Source: Microbacterium sp. SS28 | Lineage (GTDB): Bacteria > Actinomycetota > Actinomycetes > Actinomycetales > Microbacteriaceae | Assembly: GCF_022761035.1 (NCBI RefSeq) | Contig: NZ_JAKWJP010000006.1 | Location: 1 to 64,000 of the forward strand | DNA: 64,000 nt | Reading direction: 5' to 3' | Shown here: positions 16,822-26,573 of the stretch, one piece after another | Position numbering within the stretch: position 1 is the stretch's first letter | How the letters are laid out: each line of letters begins with the position of its first letter | Notes under the pieces: model-generated | The model's database searches: none | Told to the model about the DNA's origin: nothing | What the model saw: only the letters and a program-made list of their open reading frames with translations | Position numbers and translations under genes: made by a program

Positions 16822-19353
16822 CTACTCGCGCAGCGTCGCGCCGAACGACCGCGACGCGACCTCGACGCCCGCGAGCTTCGCCTCGGTCGCCTCCGCGGCC
16901 GTGAGCGTGCGGTCGCCCGCACGGAAGCGCAGCGCGAACGTCAGGCTCTTGGACCCCTCGGGCAGACCCTGCCCGCGGTAGTCGTCGACGAGTCGCGCGG
17001 ATTCGAGCAGTGCGCCCGAGCCCTCGACGAGCGCCGCGCGCACGGCGGCCGCGGGGATCGCGGCATCCAGCACGAGCGACACGTCCTGCGTCGCCGCGGG
17101 GAAGGTCGACAGCGAGGCCGCCACGACCTTCTCGCCGGCGAGCGACAGGATGAGGTCGAGATCGAGCTCCGCGACGAGAACACGACCGGGAAGATCGGAT
17201 GCCTCGGCCACGGCGGGCAGCACTTCGCCGACGTAGCCCACCTCGGTGCCGCCGACCGAGAGCACGCCCGTGCGTCCCGGGTGGAGCGCGGCGCGCTCGG
17301 CCTGCGCGACGTCGATCGCGACGCCCGCGGCCGAGGCGATGACGCGCACGGCGTCCAGGGCGTCTGCGAGGTCGGCCGCGACGGGCTGCTGGCCCGGCTG
17401 CTTCGCCACGACGTTGCCCGTGACGAGGATCGCGACGTGGCGATGCTGCGGCGGGATCGACGCATCGAGCTGCGCGAGGGTCGCGGCATCCGGACGCACG
17501 GCGAGCGGCGGGACGAACGACGTGCCGTACTGCACCCCCGGCTCGGGCAGGAAGACGCTGCCGCTCTCGAAGAGCGACAGATCCGTCAGTCCGCGCGACA
17601 GGTTGCGGTGCGCGACCTGCAGGAGCCCCGGGACGAGCGAGCGACGCAGGAACGGCGACTGGCCGTCGAGCGGGTTCGCGAGCTTGATGCTCGGCAGGCG
17701 CTCACCCGAGGGCGAGCCGTGCAGGTCGTTCTGGTCCTCGGTCGTGAAGCCGAACGACGGGGTCTCGACGAAGCCGGCGGCGGCGAGCGCGTTGGCGACG
17801 CGACGGCGGCCCTGCTGCGCGAGCGTCAGACCGCGCCCCGACGGCGGAGTCGGCAGCACCGAGGGGATGCGGTCGTAGCCCTCGATGCGGGCCACCTCCT
17901 CGGCGAGCGTCCACTTGTCGGTGAGGTCGGGACGCCAGGTCGGCGGGATCGCGATCCAGCCGCGGGGGTTCTCGCTCACCTCGCAGCCGATCATCTCGAG
18001 CGCTGCGACGATCTCGGCGTCGGTGTACGCCACGCCGATGAGCGCGGGCACGAAGGCCCGCGGAAGCTCGATGCCCGCGGTCGAGAACGCGTTCATCAGC
18101 GCACCGCCGGCACGCGTGTCGGTTCCGCCGGCATACGTCACCATCAGCTCGGCGACACGGGCGGCGGCGATGAACGGGATCGCCGGGTCGACACCCCGCT
18201 CGAAGCGACGGGATGCCTCGGACGGCAGCTTGTGGCGCCGGGCTGTGCGCGCGATCGACACGGTGTCGAAGGTGGCCGCCTCGATGAGCACGTTGCGCGT
18301 GGCATCCGTCATCTCGGTGGTGCCACCGCCCATCACGCCGGCCAGGCCGATGGGGCCGGACTCATCGGTGATGAGCAGGTCTTCGGCGCTGAGATCGCGC
18401 ACCTTGCCGTCGAGGGTCTCGAGCTTCTCGCCCGCCGTCGCGCGGCGCACGGTGATCCCGCCGGTGAGCTTGTCGAGGTCGTAGCCGTGGATGGGCTGGC
18501 CGAGCTCGATCATCACGTAGTTGGTGATGTCGATGAGGATGCCGAGCGAGCGGATGCCGGCGAGCGTGAGGCGCGCGATCATCCAGGCGGGCGTCGGCTT
18601 GGTGGGGTCGACGTCGCGCACGATGCGCGCGACGAACTCCGAGGCGCCGACGCGGCCGCGGAGAGGTGCCTGATCGTCGACGGTGACGGCGAACGCGCTC
18701 TCGTCGTGGAGGTTGACCTCGCCCCAGACCTTCGCACCCGGATCGCGGAACTCGGCGCCGGTGGAGTGGGAGTACTCGCGCGCCACCCCGCGGATCGACA
18801 GCGCGTAGCCGCGGTCGGGCGTGACGTTGATGTCGACCGCGACGTCGTCGAGGCCGAGGAGAGCGATCGCGTCGGTGCCGACGGGCGCGTCGAGGCCGAG
18901 CTCGACCAGACGCAGGATGCCCGAGTGCTCATCGCCGAGGCCCAGCTCGCGGGCCGAGGCGATCATGCCGTCCGACACGTGTCCGTACGTCTTGCGCGCC
19001 GCGATCGGGAACGGCCCGGGGAGCACGGCGCCGGGCAGGGTCACGACGACCTTGTCGCCCGCGAAGAAGTTGCCGGCGCCGCACACGACGCCATGGACCG
19101 CGGGGCCGCCATCGGCGGCGACCTCGTCGCCGGGCGCGACGCGCACCTGGCACCAGCGGATCGTCTTGCCGTTGGACTGCGGCTCCTCGACGAACTCGAG
19201 GACCTCACCCACGACGATCGGACCCGTGAGGTCGAAGCGGTGGACGTCCTCCTCTTCGAACCCGACCGAGACGAGCGCCGCGAGGACGTCCTCGGGCGAA
19301 GCATCCGCCGGCACGTCGACGAACTCACGGAGCCACGAAAGCGGGACGCGCAT
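16822..19353 (-). CDS. pheT: Phenylalanyl-tRNA synthetase beta subunit
   Basis: This 843-residue subunit of the alpha2-beta2 synthetase starts MRVPLSWLREFVDVP and has, in order, the EMAP-like tRNA-binding domain, B3/B4 editing domain, B5 domain, a catalytic-like core and the C-terminal anticodon-binding FDX-ACB domain. The ATG at 19351-19353 overlaps the pheS stop (TGATG). Length is normal for the family. It converges with the protease operon. Confidence 0.97.
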   Translation of the reverse strand: MRVPLSWLREFVDVPADASPEDVLAALVSVGFEEEDVHRFDLTGPIVVGEVLEFVEEPQSNGKTIRWCQVRVAPGDEVAADGGPAVHGVVCGAGNFFAGDKVVVTLPGAVLPGPFPIAARKTYGHVSDGMIASARELGLGDEHSGILRLVELGLDAPVGTDAIALLGLDDVAVDINVTPDRGYALSIRGVAREYSHSTGAEFRDPGAKVWGEVNLHDESAFAVTVDDQAPLRGRVGASEFVARIVRDVDPTKPTPAWMIARLTLAGIRSLGILIDITNYVMIELGQPIHGYDLDKLTGGITVRRATAGEKLETLDGKVRDLSAEDLLITDESGPIGLAGVMGGGTTEMTDATRNVLIEAATFDTVSIARTARRHKLPSEASRRFERGVDPAIPFIAAARVAELMVTYAGGTDTRAGGALMNAFSTAGIELPRAFVPALIGVAYTDAEIVAALEMIGCEVSENPRGWIAIPPTWRPDLTDKWTLAEEVARIEGYDRIPSVLPTPPSGRGLTLAQQGRRRVANALAAAGFVETPSFGFTTEDQNDLHGSPSGERLPSIKLANPLDGQSPFLRRSLVPGLLQVAHRNLSRGLTDLSLFESGSVFLPEPGVQYGTSFVPPLAVRPDAATLAQLDASIPPQHRHVAILVTGNVVAKQPGQQPVAADLADALDAVRVIASAAGVAIDVAQAERAALHPGRTGVLSVGGTEVGYVGEVLPAVAEASDLPGRVLVAELDLDLILSLAGEKVVAASLSTFPAATQDVSLVLDAAIPAAAVRAALVEGSGALLESARLVDDYRGQGLPEGSKSLTFALRFRAGDRTLTAAEATEAKLAGVEVASRSFGATLRE

Positions 19354-20393
19354 CAGACCACCATTCCGAACTGCTCGCTGAAGCGGACGTCGCCCTCGGC
19401 CATGTCGCGCATGTCCTGCACGTCGGAGCGGAACATGAGCGTGCGCTCGATGCCCATCCCGAACGCGAAGCCCGAGTACTCCTCGGGGTCGATCCCGGCC
19501 GCGCGCAGCACGTTGGCGTTGATCATTCCGCAACCGCCCCACTCGATCCAGCGGGCTCCGCCCTTGAAGGTCGGGTGCCACAGGTCGAGCTCGGCGGACG
19601 GCTCTGTGAAGGGGAAGTAGTTGGCGCGGAAGCGCGTCTTGGCCTCGGGACCGAACAGCACGCGCGCGGCGTGGTCGAGGGTGCCCTTGAGGTGCGCCAT
19701 CGTGATGCCCTTGTCGACGACGATGCCCTCGAACTGCGTGAAGACCGGGAGGTGCGTCGCGTCGAACTCGTCAGTGCGGTACACCCGACCCGGGCACAGG
19801 ACGTAGAGCGGCAGGTCGCGCTCGAGCATCGACCGCACCTGCACGGGCGACGTGTGCGTGCGCATGACGAGGTGGCGCTCGACGGGATCGACGAAGAACG
19901 TGTCCTGCATCTGCCGCGCGGGGTGGTCCTCGTCGAAGTTGAGCGCGTCGAAGTTGAACCACTCGTGCTCGAGCTCGGGCCCCTCCGCGATCTCCCAGCC
20001 CATGCCGACGAAGATGTCGGCGATCTGCTCCTGCAGGAGCGAGATGGGATGCCGCGCCCCGACCCGCGCACGCTCGGCGAGCGCCGTGACGTCGACGCGC
20101 TCGGCCTCGAGGCGCGCCGCGGTCTCGGCCGACGCGACGTCGGCCTCACGGGCGGCGAGCGCCTGGCTCACACGGCCGCGGGCCTGCCCGATGAGCTTGC
20201 CGAACTCGGCCTTTCGCTCGGGGGCGACATCGCGCAGACGCGCGTTGAGCTTCGCGAGCGGCGACCCCTCGGCGGTGTGCGCGCTGCGCGCCGCCTTCAG
20301 GTCGGCCGTCGTGGCGGCATCCGCGATCGCTGCGAGAGCCGCCGCGACCGCGTCTTCCACCGCCTCAGGGGTGATCTCAAGTACGTCGGACAC
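19353..20393 (-). CDS. pheS: Phenylalanyl-tRNA synthetase alpha subunit
   Basis: This 346-residue catalytic subunit has an N-terminal coiled-coil (about 1-110) that grips tRNA, and a class-II core with HPISLLQEQI, a motif-2 region around VYRTDEFDATHLPVF, and GFAFGMGIERTLM as motif 3. It is immediately upstream of pheT, with overlapping stop and start. Gene order infC-rpmI-rplT-methylase-pheST is retained, with the glutamate transporter inserted before pheS. Confidence 0.97.
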   Translation of the reverse strand: MSDVLEITPEAVEDAVAAALAAIADAATTADLKAARSAHTAEGSPLAKLNARLRDVAPERKAEFGKLIGQARGRVSQALAAREADVASAETAARLEAERVDVTALAERARVGARHPISLLQEQIADIFVGMGWEIAEGPELEHEWFNFDALNFDEDHPARQMQDTFFVDPVERHLVMRTHTSPVQVRSMLERDLPLYVLCPGRVYRTDEFDATHLPVFTQFEGIVVDKGITMAHLKGTLDHAARVLFGPEAKTRFRANYFPFTEPSAELDLWHPTFKGGARWIEWGGCGMINANVLRAAGIDPEEYSGFAFGMGIERTLMFRSDVQDMRDMAEGDVRFSEQFGMVV

Positions 20394-20459
20394 GAGGACC
20401 GAGTCTACCGGCGGCCGGAGGGCAGCCCCGTCTGGCCGCGAGGGGGCACCCGCCGTGGG

Positions 20460-21383
20460 TCAGGAGCCGCCGGCGTCGCGGTCGCGGATGATGTCGGAGG
20501 CGCGCTGCGCCGCGAGCGTCTCGGTCGCGGTCGTGGGGGCGTCGAGCGCTGCGGGAACGCCGGCGACGGCGACGGTGCGGGGCGAGCGGCGCAGGCGCCG
20601 CTCGACGACGTACGCGGTGTACGACAGGGCGAGGCACAGGGCGACGTAGATCGTGCCCGCGACGAGGGCCGCGGGGATGAGCGGCGAGCCCAGGACGGCG
20701 TTGGAGCCGAGGAGCCGCGCGAAGTAGAGCAGCTCGGGGTAGGTGATGATGAAGCCGAGCGCCGTGTCCTTCAGGCACACGACGAGCTGCGAGATGATGA
20801 CGGGCATCATGGCGCGGATCGCCTGCGGCAGGAGGATCAGCCGCAGGACGCCGGCCTTGCGCAGCCCCACGGCATAGCCCGCCTCGCGCTGCCCGCGCGG
20901 CAGGGATTCGACGCCAGCCCGGATGACCTCCGCGAGCACCGATCCGTTGTACGCGATGAGCGCGATCACGACCGCCCAGTACGACGGCATCTTGATGCCG
21001 ATGACGGGGAGCCCGTAGTACAGGAAGATCATGAAGATCAGAACGGGGATGGCGCGGAAGACCTCCGTCACGCCCGTGATCGGCATGCGCACCCAGGCGT
21101 GATCCGAGAGCCGCCCGATCGCGAGCACGAAGCCGAGAGCGATCGCGCCGACGGCGGCGACGGCGAACGCCGCGAGCGTGCGCAGCGTCGCGAGGCCGAA
21201 CTGCTCCCAGATGCGCACGAACGTGAAGGCGTACCACTTCTCGGCGCTGAACTGGCCCGTGACCCAGAAGCGGTAGACCACGAAGCCCACCAGCACGAGC
21301 ACGACGAGGATCGTGACGATGCCCAGGATGCGGTTGCGGACGACGGCGCGGGGCCCGGGGACGTCGTAGAGGACGGAACTCAT
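20460..21383 (-). CDS. gluD: Glutamate ABC transporter permease GluD-like
   Basis: This 307-residue permease of the His/Glu/Gln/Arg family has about six membrane spans and the EAA-type loop in GYAVGLRKAGVLRLILLPQA. The start MSSVLYDVPGPRAVVRNRI is typical of corynebacterial-type GluD. Its ATG overlaps the gluC stop by 4 nt. With gluA, gluB and gluC it forms a complete uptake system for glutamate or related amino acids. The C-terminal tail of about 50 residues is alanine-rich and cytosolic. Confidence 0.9.
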   Translation of the reverse strand: MSSVLYDVPGPRAVVRNRILGIVTILVVLVLVGFVVYRFWVTGQFSAEKWYAFTFVRIWEQFGLATLRTLAAFAVAAVGAIALGFVLAIGRLSDHAWVRMPITGVTEVFRAIPVLIFMIFLYYGLPVIGIKMPSYWAVVIALIAYNGSVLAEVIRAGVESLPRGQREAGYAVGLRKAGVLRLILLPQAIRAMMPVIISQLVVCLKDTALGFIITYPELLYFARLLGSNAVLGSPLIPAALVAGTIYVALCLALSYTAYVVERRLRRSPRTVAVAGVPAALDAPTTATETLAAQRASDIIRDRDAGGS

Positions 21384-22027
21384 CGCGCGATCCTCCACTT
21401 GTTCTCGAGCACGCGCTGCAGCCACGCGAGCAGGAACACCATGAGCACGAAGGCGGCCATGACCCACAGGATCGTCACGAGCTGGTTCTCCCCGTTCTCG
21501 CTCATTTCGGCGCGGATGTTGCCGAGGTTCACGACCGAGAATCCGGCCGCGACAGTCGTGTTCTTCAGGAGCGCGATGAAGACGCTCATCATGGGCGGGA
21601 TGACGGACCGCGCCGCCTGCGGAAGCACGACGAGCGACATCACCTGGCCGAAGGTGAGGCCGATTGCTCGGGCCGCTTCGGCCTGCCCGACCGGCACCGT
21701 GTTGATGCCGGAGCGGAGCGTCTCGGCGACGTACGTGGCGGTGTAGATGCCGAGCGCCCAGATCGCCAGGACGAGGAAGTTCGCCCGCCCCGGCAGGAGG
21801 AGCGGCACGCAGAACGCGAAGAAGAACATCACGAGCGTCAGCGGGGTGTTGCGGATCCAGTTGACGTAGACCCCGCCCACCGCCCGCGCGACGGGGATGG
21901 GCGAGACGCGCATGGCGCCGACGATGAGGCCCAGCACGAGGGCGATCACGCCGCCCGCGAAGAACAGGATCAGTGTGCCCCACAGCGCGGCGGCCCACAC
22001 ATCGGGATAGTCGGTGATCAGGCCCAC
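21380..22027 (-). CDS. gluC: Glutamate ABC transporter permease GluC-like
   Basis: This 215-residue permease has about five membrane spans and an EAA loop (EAARAIGLTFGQVMSLVVLPQA). A GTG start at 22025-22027 is chosen because AGAGAGGAC lies 7-9 nt upstream; the longer open frame runs through the end of gluB. It pairs with GluD as the membrane channel. The family fixes the transport class but not the exact substrate. Confidence 0.9.
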   Translation of the reverse strand: MGLITDYPDVWAAALWGTLILFFAGGVIALVLGLIVGAMRVSPIPVARAVGGVYVNWIRNTPLTLVMFFFAFCVPLLLPGRANFLVLAIWALGIYTATYVAETLRSGINTVPVGQAEAARAIGLTFGQVMSLVVLPQAARSVIPPMMSVFIALLKNTTVAAGFSVVNLGNIRAEMSENGENQLVTILWVMAAFVLMVFLLAWLQRVLENKWRIAR

Positions 22028-22092
22028 CGTGACGTCCTCTCTCGCTCCGGACCGGGGAGCGGCGCCCGCGCGAGGCGGGCGCCGCTCGGAAC

Positions 22093-23004
22093 TCAGCTGA
22101 CCGGGTCGACCTCGGGCTGCTCGCCCTCGACCCCGGCCGGGCCGAGGTTCTTGTCGAAGATGGCCTGCCAGATGTCGCCGCCGTCGGTGAACATCGTGTT
22201 GATGTACTCCTGCAGCGCCGTGTCGCCCTTCGTGAGGCCTACGCCGTAGCGCTCCTCGCTGAAGACGTCGCCGACGACCTTGAGGTTGTCGGGGTCCTGC
22301 GCCGCGTAGCCGATGAGGATCGCCTCGTCGGTCGTGACGGCGTCGACCTGTCCGTTCTTGAGCTGCTCGACGCACTGCGAGTACGTGTCGAACTCCGTCG
22401 TCGAGGCCTCCGGGTGCTCATCCTTGATCCGCTGGATCGAGGTCGACCCGGTCGCCGAGCAGACGTTCTTGCCCTCGAGATCGTCGACGCTCGCGATGTC
22501 GCTGTCCGCGCCGACGAGCAGGCCCTGGCCCGTGATGAAGTACGGCCCTGCGAAGGAGATCTGCTCCTTGCGCTTGTCGGTGATCGAGTACGTGCCGACG
22601 TAGTAGTCGATGTCGCCGTTCAGGATCGCCTGCTCGCGGTTGGCCGACGGGATCGCGGTGAACTCGATCTTGTCCTCGTCGTAGCCGAGCGATGCCGCGA
22701 TCCACCGTGCGATGTCGACGTCGAAGCCCGTGCGGTCGCCCGTCGTCGGGTCGAGGTAGCCGAGGCCCGGCTGGTCCTCCTTGACGCCGACCTTGACGGA
22801 GCCGCGGTCGGTGATGGCGTCGAACGTGGGGCTGCCCTCGAGCTGGACGTCTTCGGCGACGGTGAACCAGGTGCCTTCCTCTGCACCGTCTCCCGTCGAC
22901 TCCCCCGTGGGCGATCCGCCCGGTGTGCCGCTGTTGCACGCCGTGAGCGTAAGGAGGGCGGCGGCGGCGAGGCCGAGCCCTGCGATGATCCGTGACTGTC
23001 TCAT
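22093..23004 (-). CDS. gluB: Glutamate-binding lipoprotein GluB-like
   Basis: This 303-residue solute-binding protein begins with a lipoprotein signal ending in LTAC, with Cys23 as lipidation site. A low-complexity Gly/Ser/Thr linker precedes the SBP_bac_3 domain (GSVKVGVKEDQPGLGY and GFDVDIARWIAASLG). It sits on the outer face of the membrane and delivers ligand to GluCD. The ATG at 23002-23004 has GAGGAG at good spacing. About 110 bp separate it from gluA. Confidence 0.92.
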   Translation of the reverse strand: MRQSRIIAGLGLAAAALLTLTACNSGTPGGSPTGESTGDGAEEGTWFTVAEDVQLEGSPTFDAITDRGSVKVGVKEDQPGLGYLDPTTGDRTGFDVDIARWIAASLGYDEDKIEFTAIPSANREQAILNGDIDYYVGTYSITDKRKEQISFAGPYFITGQGLLVGADSDIASVDDLEGKNVCSATGSTSIQRIKDEHPEASTTEFDTYSQCVEQLKNGQVDAVTTDEAILIGYAAQDPDNLKVVGDVFSEERYGVGLTKGDTALQEYINTMFTDGGDIWQAIFDKNLGPAGVEGEQPEVDPVS

Positions 23005-23113
23005 GTGAACTCCTCGTGGTTGCGCATGTGCCGTGCTGGTACGCATGACGTTCGGGTCCGTCCGTGATGCATCCGGTGGTGTGGGGTCCTTTCTCCAGTG
23101 GTGACGGCGAGGG

Positions 23114-23905
23114 TCAGTGGGTCAGCAGCTTGGAGAGGAAGTCCTTTGCGCGGGCGGACTGCGGGTTCGTGAAGAACTGCTCGGGGCTGGACTCCTCGAC
23201 GATCTGGCCGTCCGCCATGAAGACGACGCGATCGGCGGCTTTGCGGGCGAATCCCATCTCGTGGGTCACGACGATCATCGTCATGCCCTCCTGGGCGAGG
23301 CTCACCATGACGTCGAGGACCTCGTTGATCATCTCGGGATCGAGGGCGCTCGTGGGCTCGTCGAAGAGCATGACCTTGGGGTTCATCGCGAGGGCGCGCG
23401 CGATCGCGACGCGCTGCTGCTGACCGCCTGAGAGCTGCGCGGGCAGCTTGTTGGCCTGCTGGGCCACCCCGACGCGCTCGAGCAGCTTGCGGGCCTGGGC
23501 CTCGGCATCCGACTTCTTCATCTTGCGGACCTTGATCGGGCCCAGCGTGACGTTGTCGAGGATCGTGAGATGCGCGAAGAGGTTGAACGACTGGAAGACC
23601 ATGCCGACGTCGGCGCGCAGTTCGGCGAGCCCCCTGCCCTCCTTCGGCAGCTCCTTGCCGTCGATCGTGATGCCGCCGCTCGTGATCGTCTCGAGCCGGT
23701 TGATCGTGCGGCACAGCGTCGACTTGCCCGAGCCGGAGGGCCCGATCACGACGACCACCTCACCGCGGTTGACCGTCAGATCGATGTCTTTGAGCGCCTG
23801 GAAGTCGCCGTAGTGCTTCTGGAGATCGGTGATGACCACGAGTGGATCACCGCGTCGCACGTTGATGTTCGACGTCGGAGGGGCGGGGCCGTCGAGTGTC
23901 GCCAT
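23114..23905 (-). CDS. gluA: Glutamate ABC transporter ATPase GluA-like
   Basis: This 263-residue ATPase has Walker A GPSGSGKST, the signature LSGGQQQR, Walker B VMLFDEPT and the switch histidine in VVTHEMGF. It energises uptake through GluCD. It is the first gene of the gluABCD operon (read leftward), the same order as in Corynebacterium. The N-terminus has a short extension before the ABC core. Confidence 0.93.
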   Translation of the reverse strand: MATLDGPAPPTSNINVRRGDPLVVITDLQKHYGDFQALKDIDLTVNRGEVVVVIGPSGSGKSTLCRTINRLETITSGGITIDGKELPKEGRGLAELRADVGMVFQSFNLFAHLTILDNVTLGPIKVRKMKKSDAEAQARKLLERVGVAQQANKLPAQLSGGQQQRVAIARALAMNPKVMLFDEPTSALDPEMINEVLDVMVSLAQEGMTMIVVTHEMGFARKAADRVVFMADGQIVEESSPEQFFTNPQSARAKDFLSKLLTH

Positions 23906-23985
23906 AACGGCACCCTAGAAGCGTCCGGCCTGCGCGGCCAGGCCTTGCGGCGAGCTTTACCGACCTGTAACAGAGCCGGAATGCG

Positions 23986-24792
23986 TCACGCGGTGCGGCC
24001 GGCGCGCTGCGCGAAGGCGCTCTCGTAGAGGCATACGCTCGCGGCGGTCGCAAGATTGAGCGACTCCGCCGAGCCGTAGATGGGCAGACGCAGCGACAGG
24101 TCGGCGTGGGCGAGCGCCTCTTCCTCGAGACCGCGCGCCTCGTTGCCGAAGAGCCATGCGGTGGGCTCGGCGAGCAGGTCGCGGTTCGCGAGGAAGTCCC
24201 CGCCCCCGACGTCGGCCGCGATGACGCGCAGCCCCGCCGCACGCGCCCGCTCGACCGTCGTGGCAAGGTCCGCGGCGACGGCGACGGGAAGGTGGAAGAG
24301 CGAGCCCGTCGTGGCGCGCACGACCTTCGGGTTGTAGGGATCGACCGTGCGGCCCGTCAGGACGACGGCGTCGGCTCCCGCAGCGTCGGCTGCGCGGATG
24401 ATGGTGCCGAGATTGCCCGGATCGCGCACCTCTTCGCAGATCGCCACGAGCCGCGGTGCATCGGCGAAGACATCGCGGACGGATGTCGGGGTCTGGCGTG
24501 CGACGGCGACGATCCCCTGCGGAGTGACGGTGTCGGCCATCGCCTCGAGCACTGCCTCGGTCGTGTACTCGATTTCTATCCCCGCGTCACGCGCGGCGGA
24601 GCGCAGATCGGGATGCCGCTCCAGCGCGGTCGGCGTCGCGAACATCTCGACGAGGGTGTCGGGCCGGTAGGCGAGCACTTCGCGCGCCGCCTGCGGACCT
24701 TCGAGGAGGAAGAGCCCCGTCTCCTGCCGCGCGCTGCGCTTGACGAGCTTCGCGACGGCGCGGACACGCGGCGATCGCGGATTCTCGAGCAC
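23986..24792 (-). CDS. SpoU/TrmH-family RNA 2'-O-methyltransferase
   Basis: This 268-residue SPOUT enzyme methylates a ribose in rRNA or tRNA. It has an N-terminal substrate-binding domain, motif 1 EEVRDPGNLGTIIRAADAAG, motif 2 LFGNEARGLEEE and motif 3 IPIYGSAESLNLATAA-like residues (here LPIYGSAESLNLA). The GTG at 24790-24792 is chosen: a -10 box TATGCT lies 6 nt before it, fitting a leaderless mRNA, and the family starts MLENPRSPRVRAV. An ATG eight codons upstream would put the -10 inside the gene. The exact target RNA is unknown. Confidence 0.85.
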   Translation of the reverse strand: MLENPRSPRVRAVAKLVKRSARQETGLFLLEGPQAAREVLAYRPDTLVEMFATPTALERHPDLRSAARDAGIEIEYTTEAVLEAMADTVTPQGIVAVARQTPTSVRDVFADAPRLVAICEEVRDPGNLGTIIRAADAAGADAVVLTGRTVDPYNPKVVRATTGSLFHLPVAVAADLATTVERARAAGLRVIAADVGGGDFLANRDLLAEPTAWLFGNEARGLEEEALAHADLSLRLPIYGSAESLNLATAASVCLYESAFAQRAGRTA

Positions 24793-24888
24793 GGATTCAG
24801 CATAGGGGCGCGGCATCCCGTTCCCCGGATCGACCCACGCGCCGATCGGCGGGCGCGCGTCGGCCCGCGCGGGGGTTACGGGCACGCG

Positions 24889-24920
24889 AAAGGGCGCCCT
24901 CCCGAAGGAGGACGCCCTTT
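24889..24920. terminator. Terminator after rplT
   Basis: AAAGGGCG-C-CCTCC-CGAA-GGAGG-A-CGCCCTTT forms a 13-bp stem with one mismatch and a CGAA loop, 17 bp past the rplT stop. There is no long T-tract beyond the closing AAA/TTT pairs, as is common in actinobacteria. Confidence 0.8.
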
Positions 24921-24936
24921 CCGAACCCGGTCGCGC

Positions 24937-25320
24937 TTACGCGGACTTGGGTGCGTTGACGTTCTCGGGCAGAGCCTTCTTGGCCGTCTCGATGAGCGAC
25001 GCGAAGGTCTTCGGCTCGTTGACCGCGAGGTCGGCGAGGATGCGACGGTCGACCTGGACACCCGCGAGGCCGAGGCCCTGGATGAAGCGGTTGTACGTCA
25101 TGCCGTTCTGGCGGCTCGCAGCGTTGATGCGCTGGATCCACAGGCGGCGGAAGTCGCCCTTGCGCTTGCGACGGTCGCGGTACGCGTAGACGAGCGAGTG
25201 GGTGACCTGCTCCTTCGCCTTGCGGTACAGACGCGAACGCTGACCCCGGTAACCGGAGGCGCGCTCGAGGATGACGCGACGCTTCTTGTGGGCGTTGACG
25301 GCCCGCTTGACTCTAGCCAT
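24937..25320 (-). CDS. rplT: Ribosomal protein L20
   Basis: This 127-residue basic protein of the large subunit starts MARVKRAVNAHKKRR and contains GYRGQRSRLYRKAKEQ, diagnostic of L20. It is last in the infC-rpmI-rplT operon and is followed by a strong terminator. In other bacteria L20 represses this operon by binding the leader RNA; the long infC leader here makes similar control plausible. Confidence 0.98.
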   Translation of the reverse strand: MARVKRAVNAHKKRRVILERASGYRGQRSRLYRKAKEQVTHSLVYAYRDRRKRKGDFRRLWIQRINAASRQNGMTYNRFIQGLGLAGVQVDRRILADLAVNEPKTFASLIETAKKALPENVNAPKSA

Positions 25321-25350
25321 TTCGTTTGGTTCCTATTCCTGCGTCGGCGG

Positions 25351-25545
25351 TCAGATGCCGAGGAGCTTCTTGGCGACCTTCGCGTCACCCGGGGCCAGGA
25401 CCTGCTCCTGGTTGAGGCGGCGCGTGCGGACCGACGACTTGCCCTCGAGGTTGTGGCGCATACCGGCCTGCTGCTTCATGAGCTTGCCGCTTCCCGTGAC
25501 CTTGAAGCGCTTCTTGGCACCCGAGTGGGTCTTCTGCTTCGGCAT
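25351..25545 (-). CDS. rpmI: Ribosomal protein L35
   Basis: This 64-residue protein starts MPKQKTHSGAKKRFKVTGSG, the L35 signature, and ends AKKLLGI. The ATG at 25543-25545 gives the normal length and has GAAGGAAGA upstream; the upstream in-frame ATG would add ten unsupported residues. It lies between infC and rplT. Confidence 0.98.
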   Translation of the reverse strand: MPKQKTHSGAKKRFKVTGSGKLMKQQAGMRHNLEGKSSVRTRRLNQEQVLAPGDAKVAKKLLGI

Positions 25546-25617
25546 CTTTCTTCCTTCGTTGTGTGTCCCGCCCAAGCGGGAGTCGGTGTCCCGCCGGGGC
25601 GGGAGTCTGTGGGGGCC

Positions 25618-26298
<681 letters not shown>

Positions 26299-26559
26299 GC
26301 GGAACTCCTCTTTCATGCGGGTGGCGGCCACCGCGACACGAGGAGCGTCGCGGGCGAAAGAGGATTCATTCCACCCGGCACGACGCGAGCGCCGGCTCTC
26401 ATCCGCCCGATCCCCGCAGTTGCTGTGCAATGGGGGCTGCCCCCTCCGCAAGCGGAAGAGGTGGAGCGTGTGGACCCGGTAGCCTTGATCGGCAAGCGCG
26501 GGTGGGATGTGATCCTCTTTCGTTCCGGAGCAGAGCGCTCCGGAGCCCGCCAAAGTCTA
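26299..26559 (-). promoter_or_regulatory. infC-rpmI-rplT leader with alternative-pairing switch
   Basis: A minus-strand -10 TAGACT (26554-26559) begins a leader of about 250 nt. A hairpin TCCGGAGC-N5-GCTCCGGA (26524-26544) is at its 5' end. Segment A (26512-26521, RNA GAAAGAGGAU) pairs perfectly over 10 bp with segment B (26356-26365, RNA AUCCUCUUUC). Segment C (26305-26314, RNA GAAAGAGGAG) contains the Shine-Dalgarno of infC and can pair with the same segment B over 9 bp. A and C therefore compete for B. A GGGGGC-T-GCCCCC-type hairpin lies between A and B. This looks like a translational on/off switch, perhaps sensed by L20 or IF-3. Confidence 0.6.
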
Positions 26560-26573
26560 GCAGAGAGAGCGGC

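Noticed and set aside
17281..19620. A 779-codon plus-strand frame inside pheT
   Set aside because: It is the antisense shadow of pheT, whose protein sequence is unmistakable.
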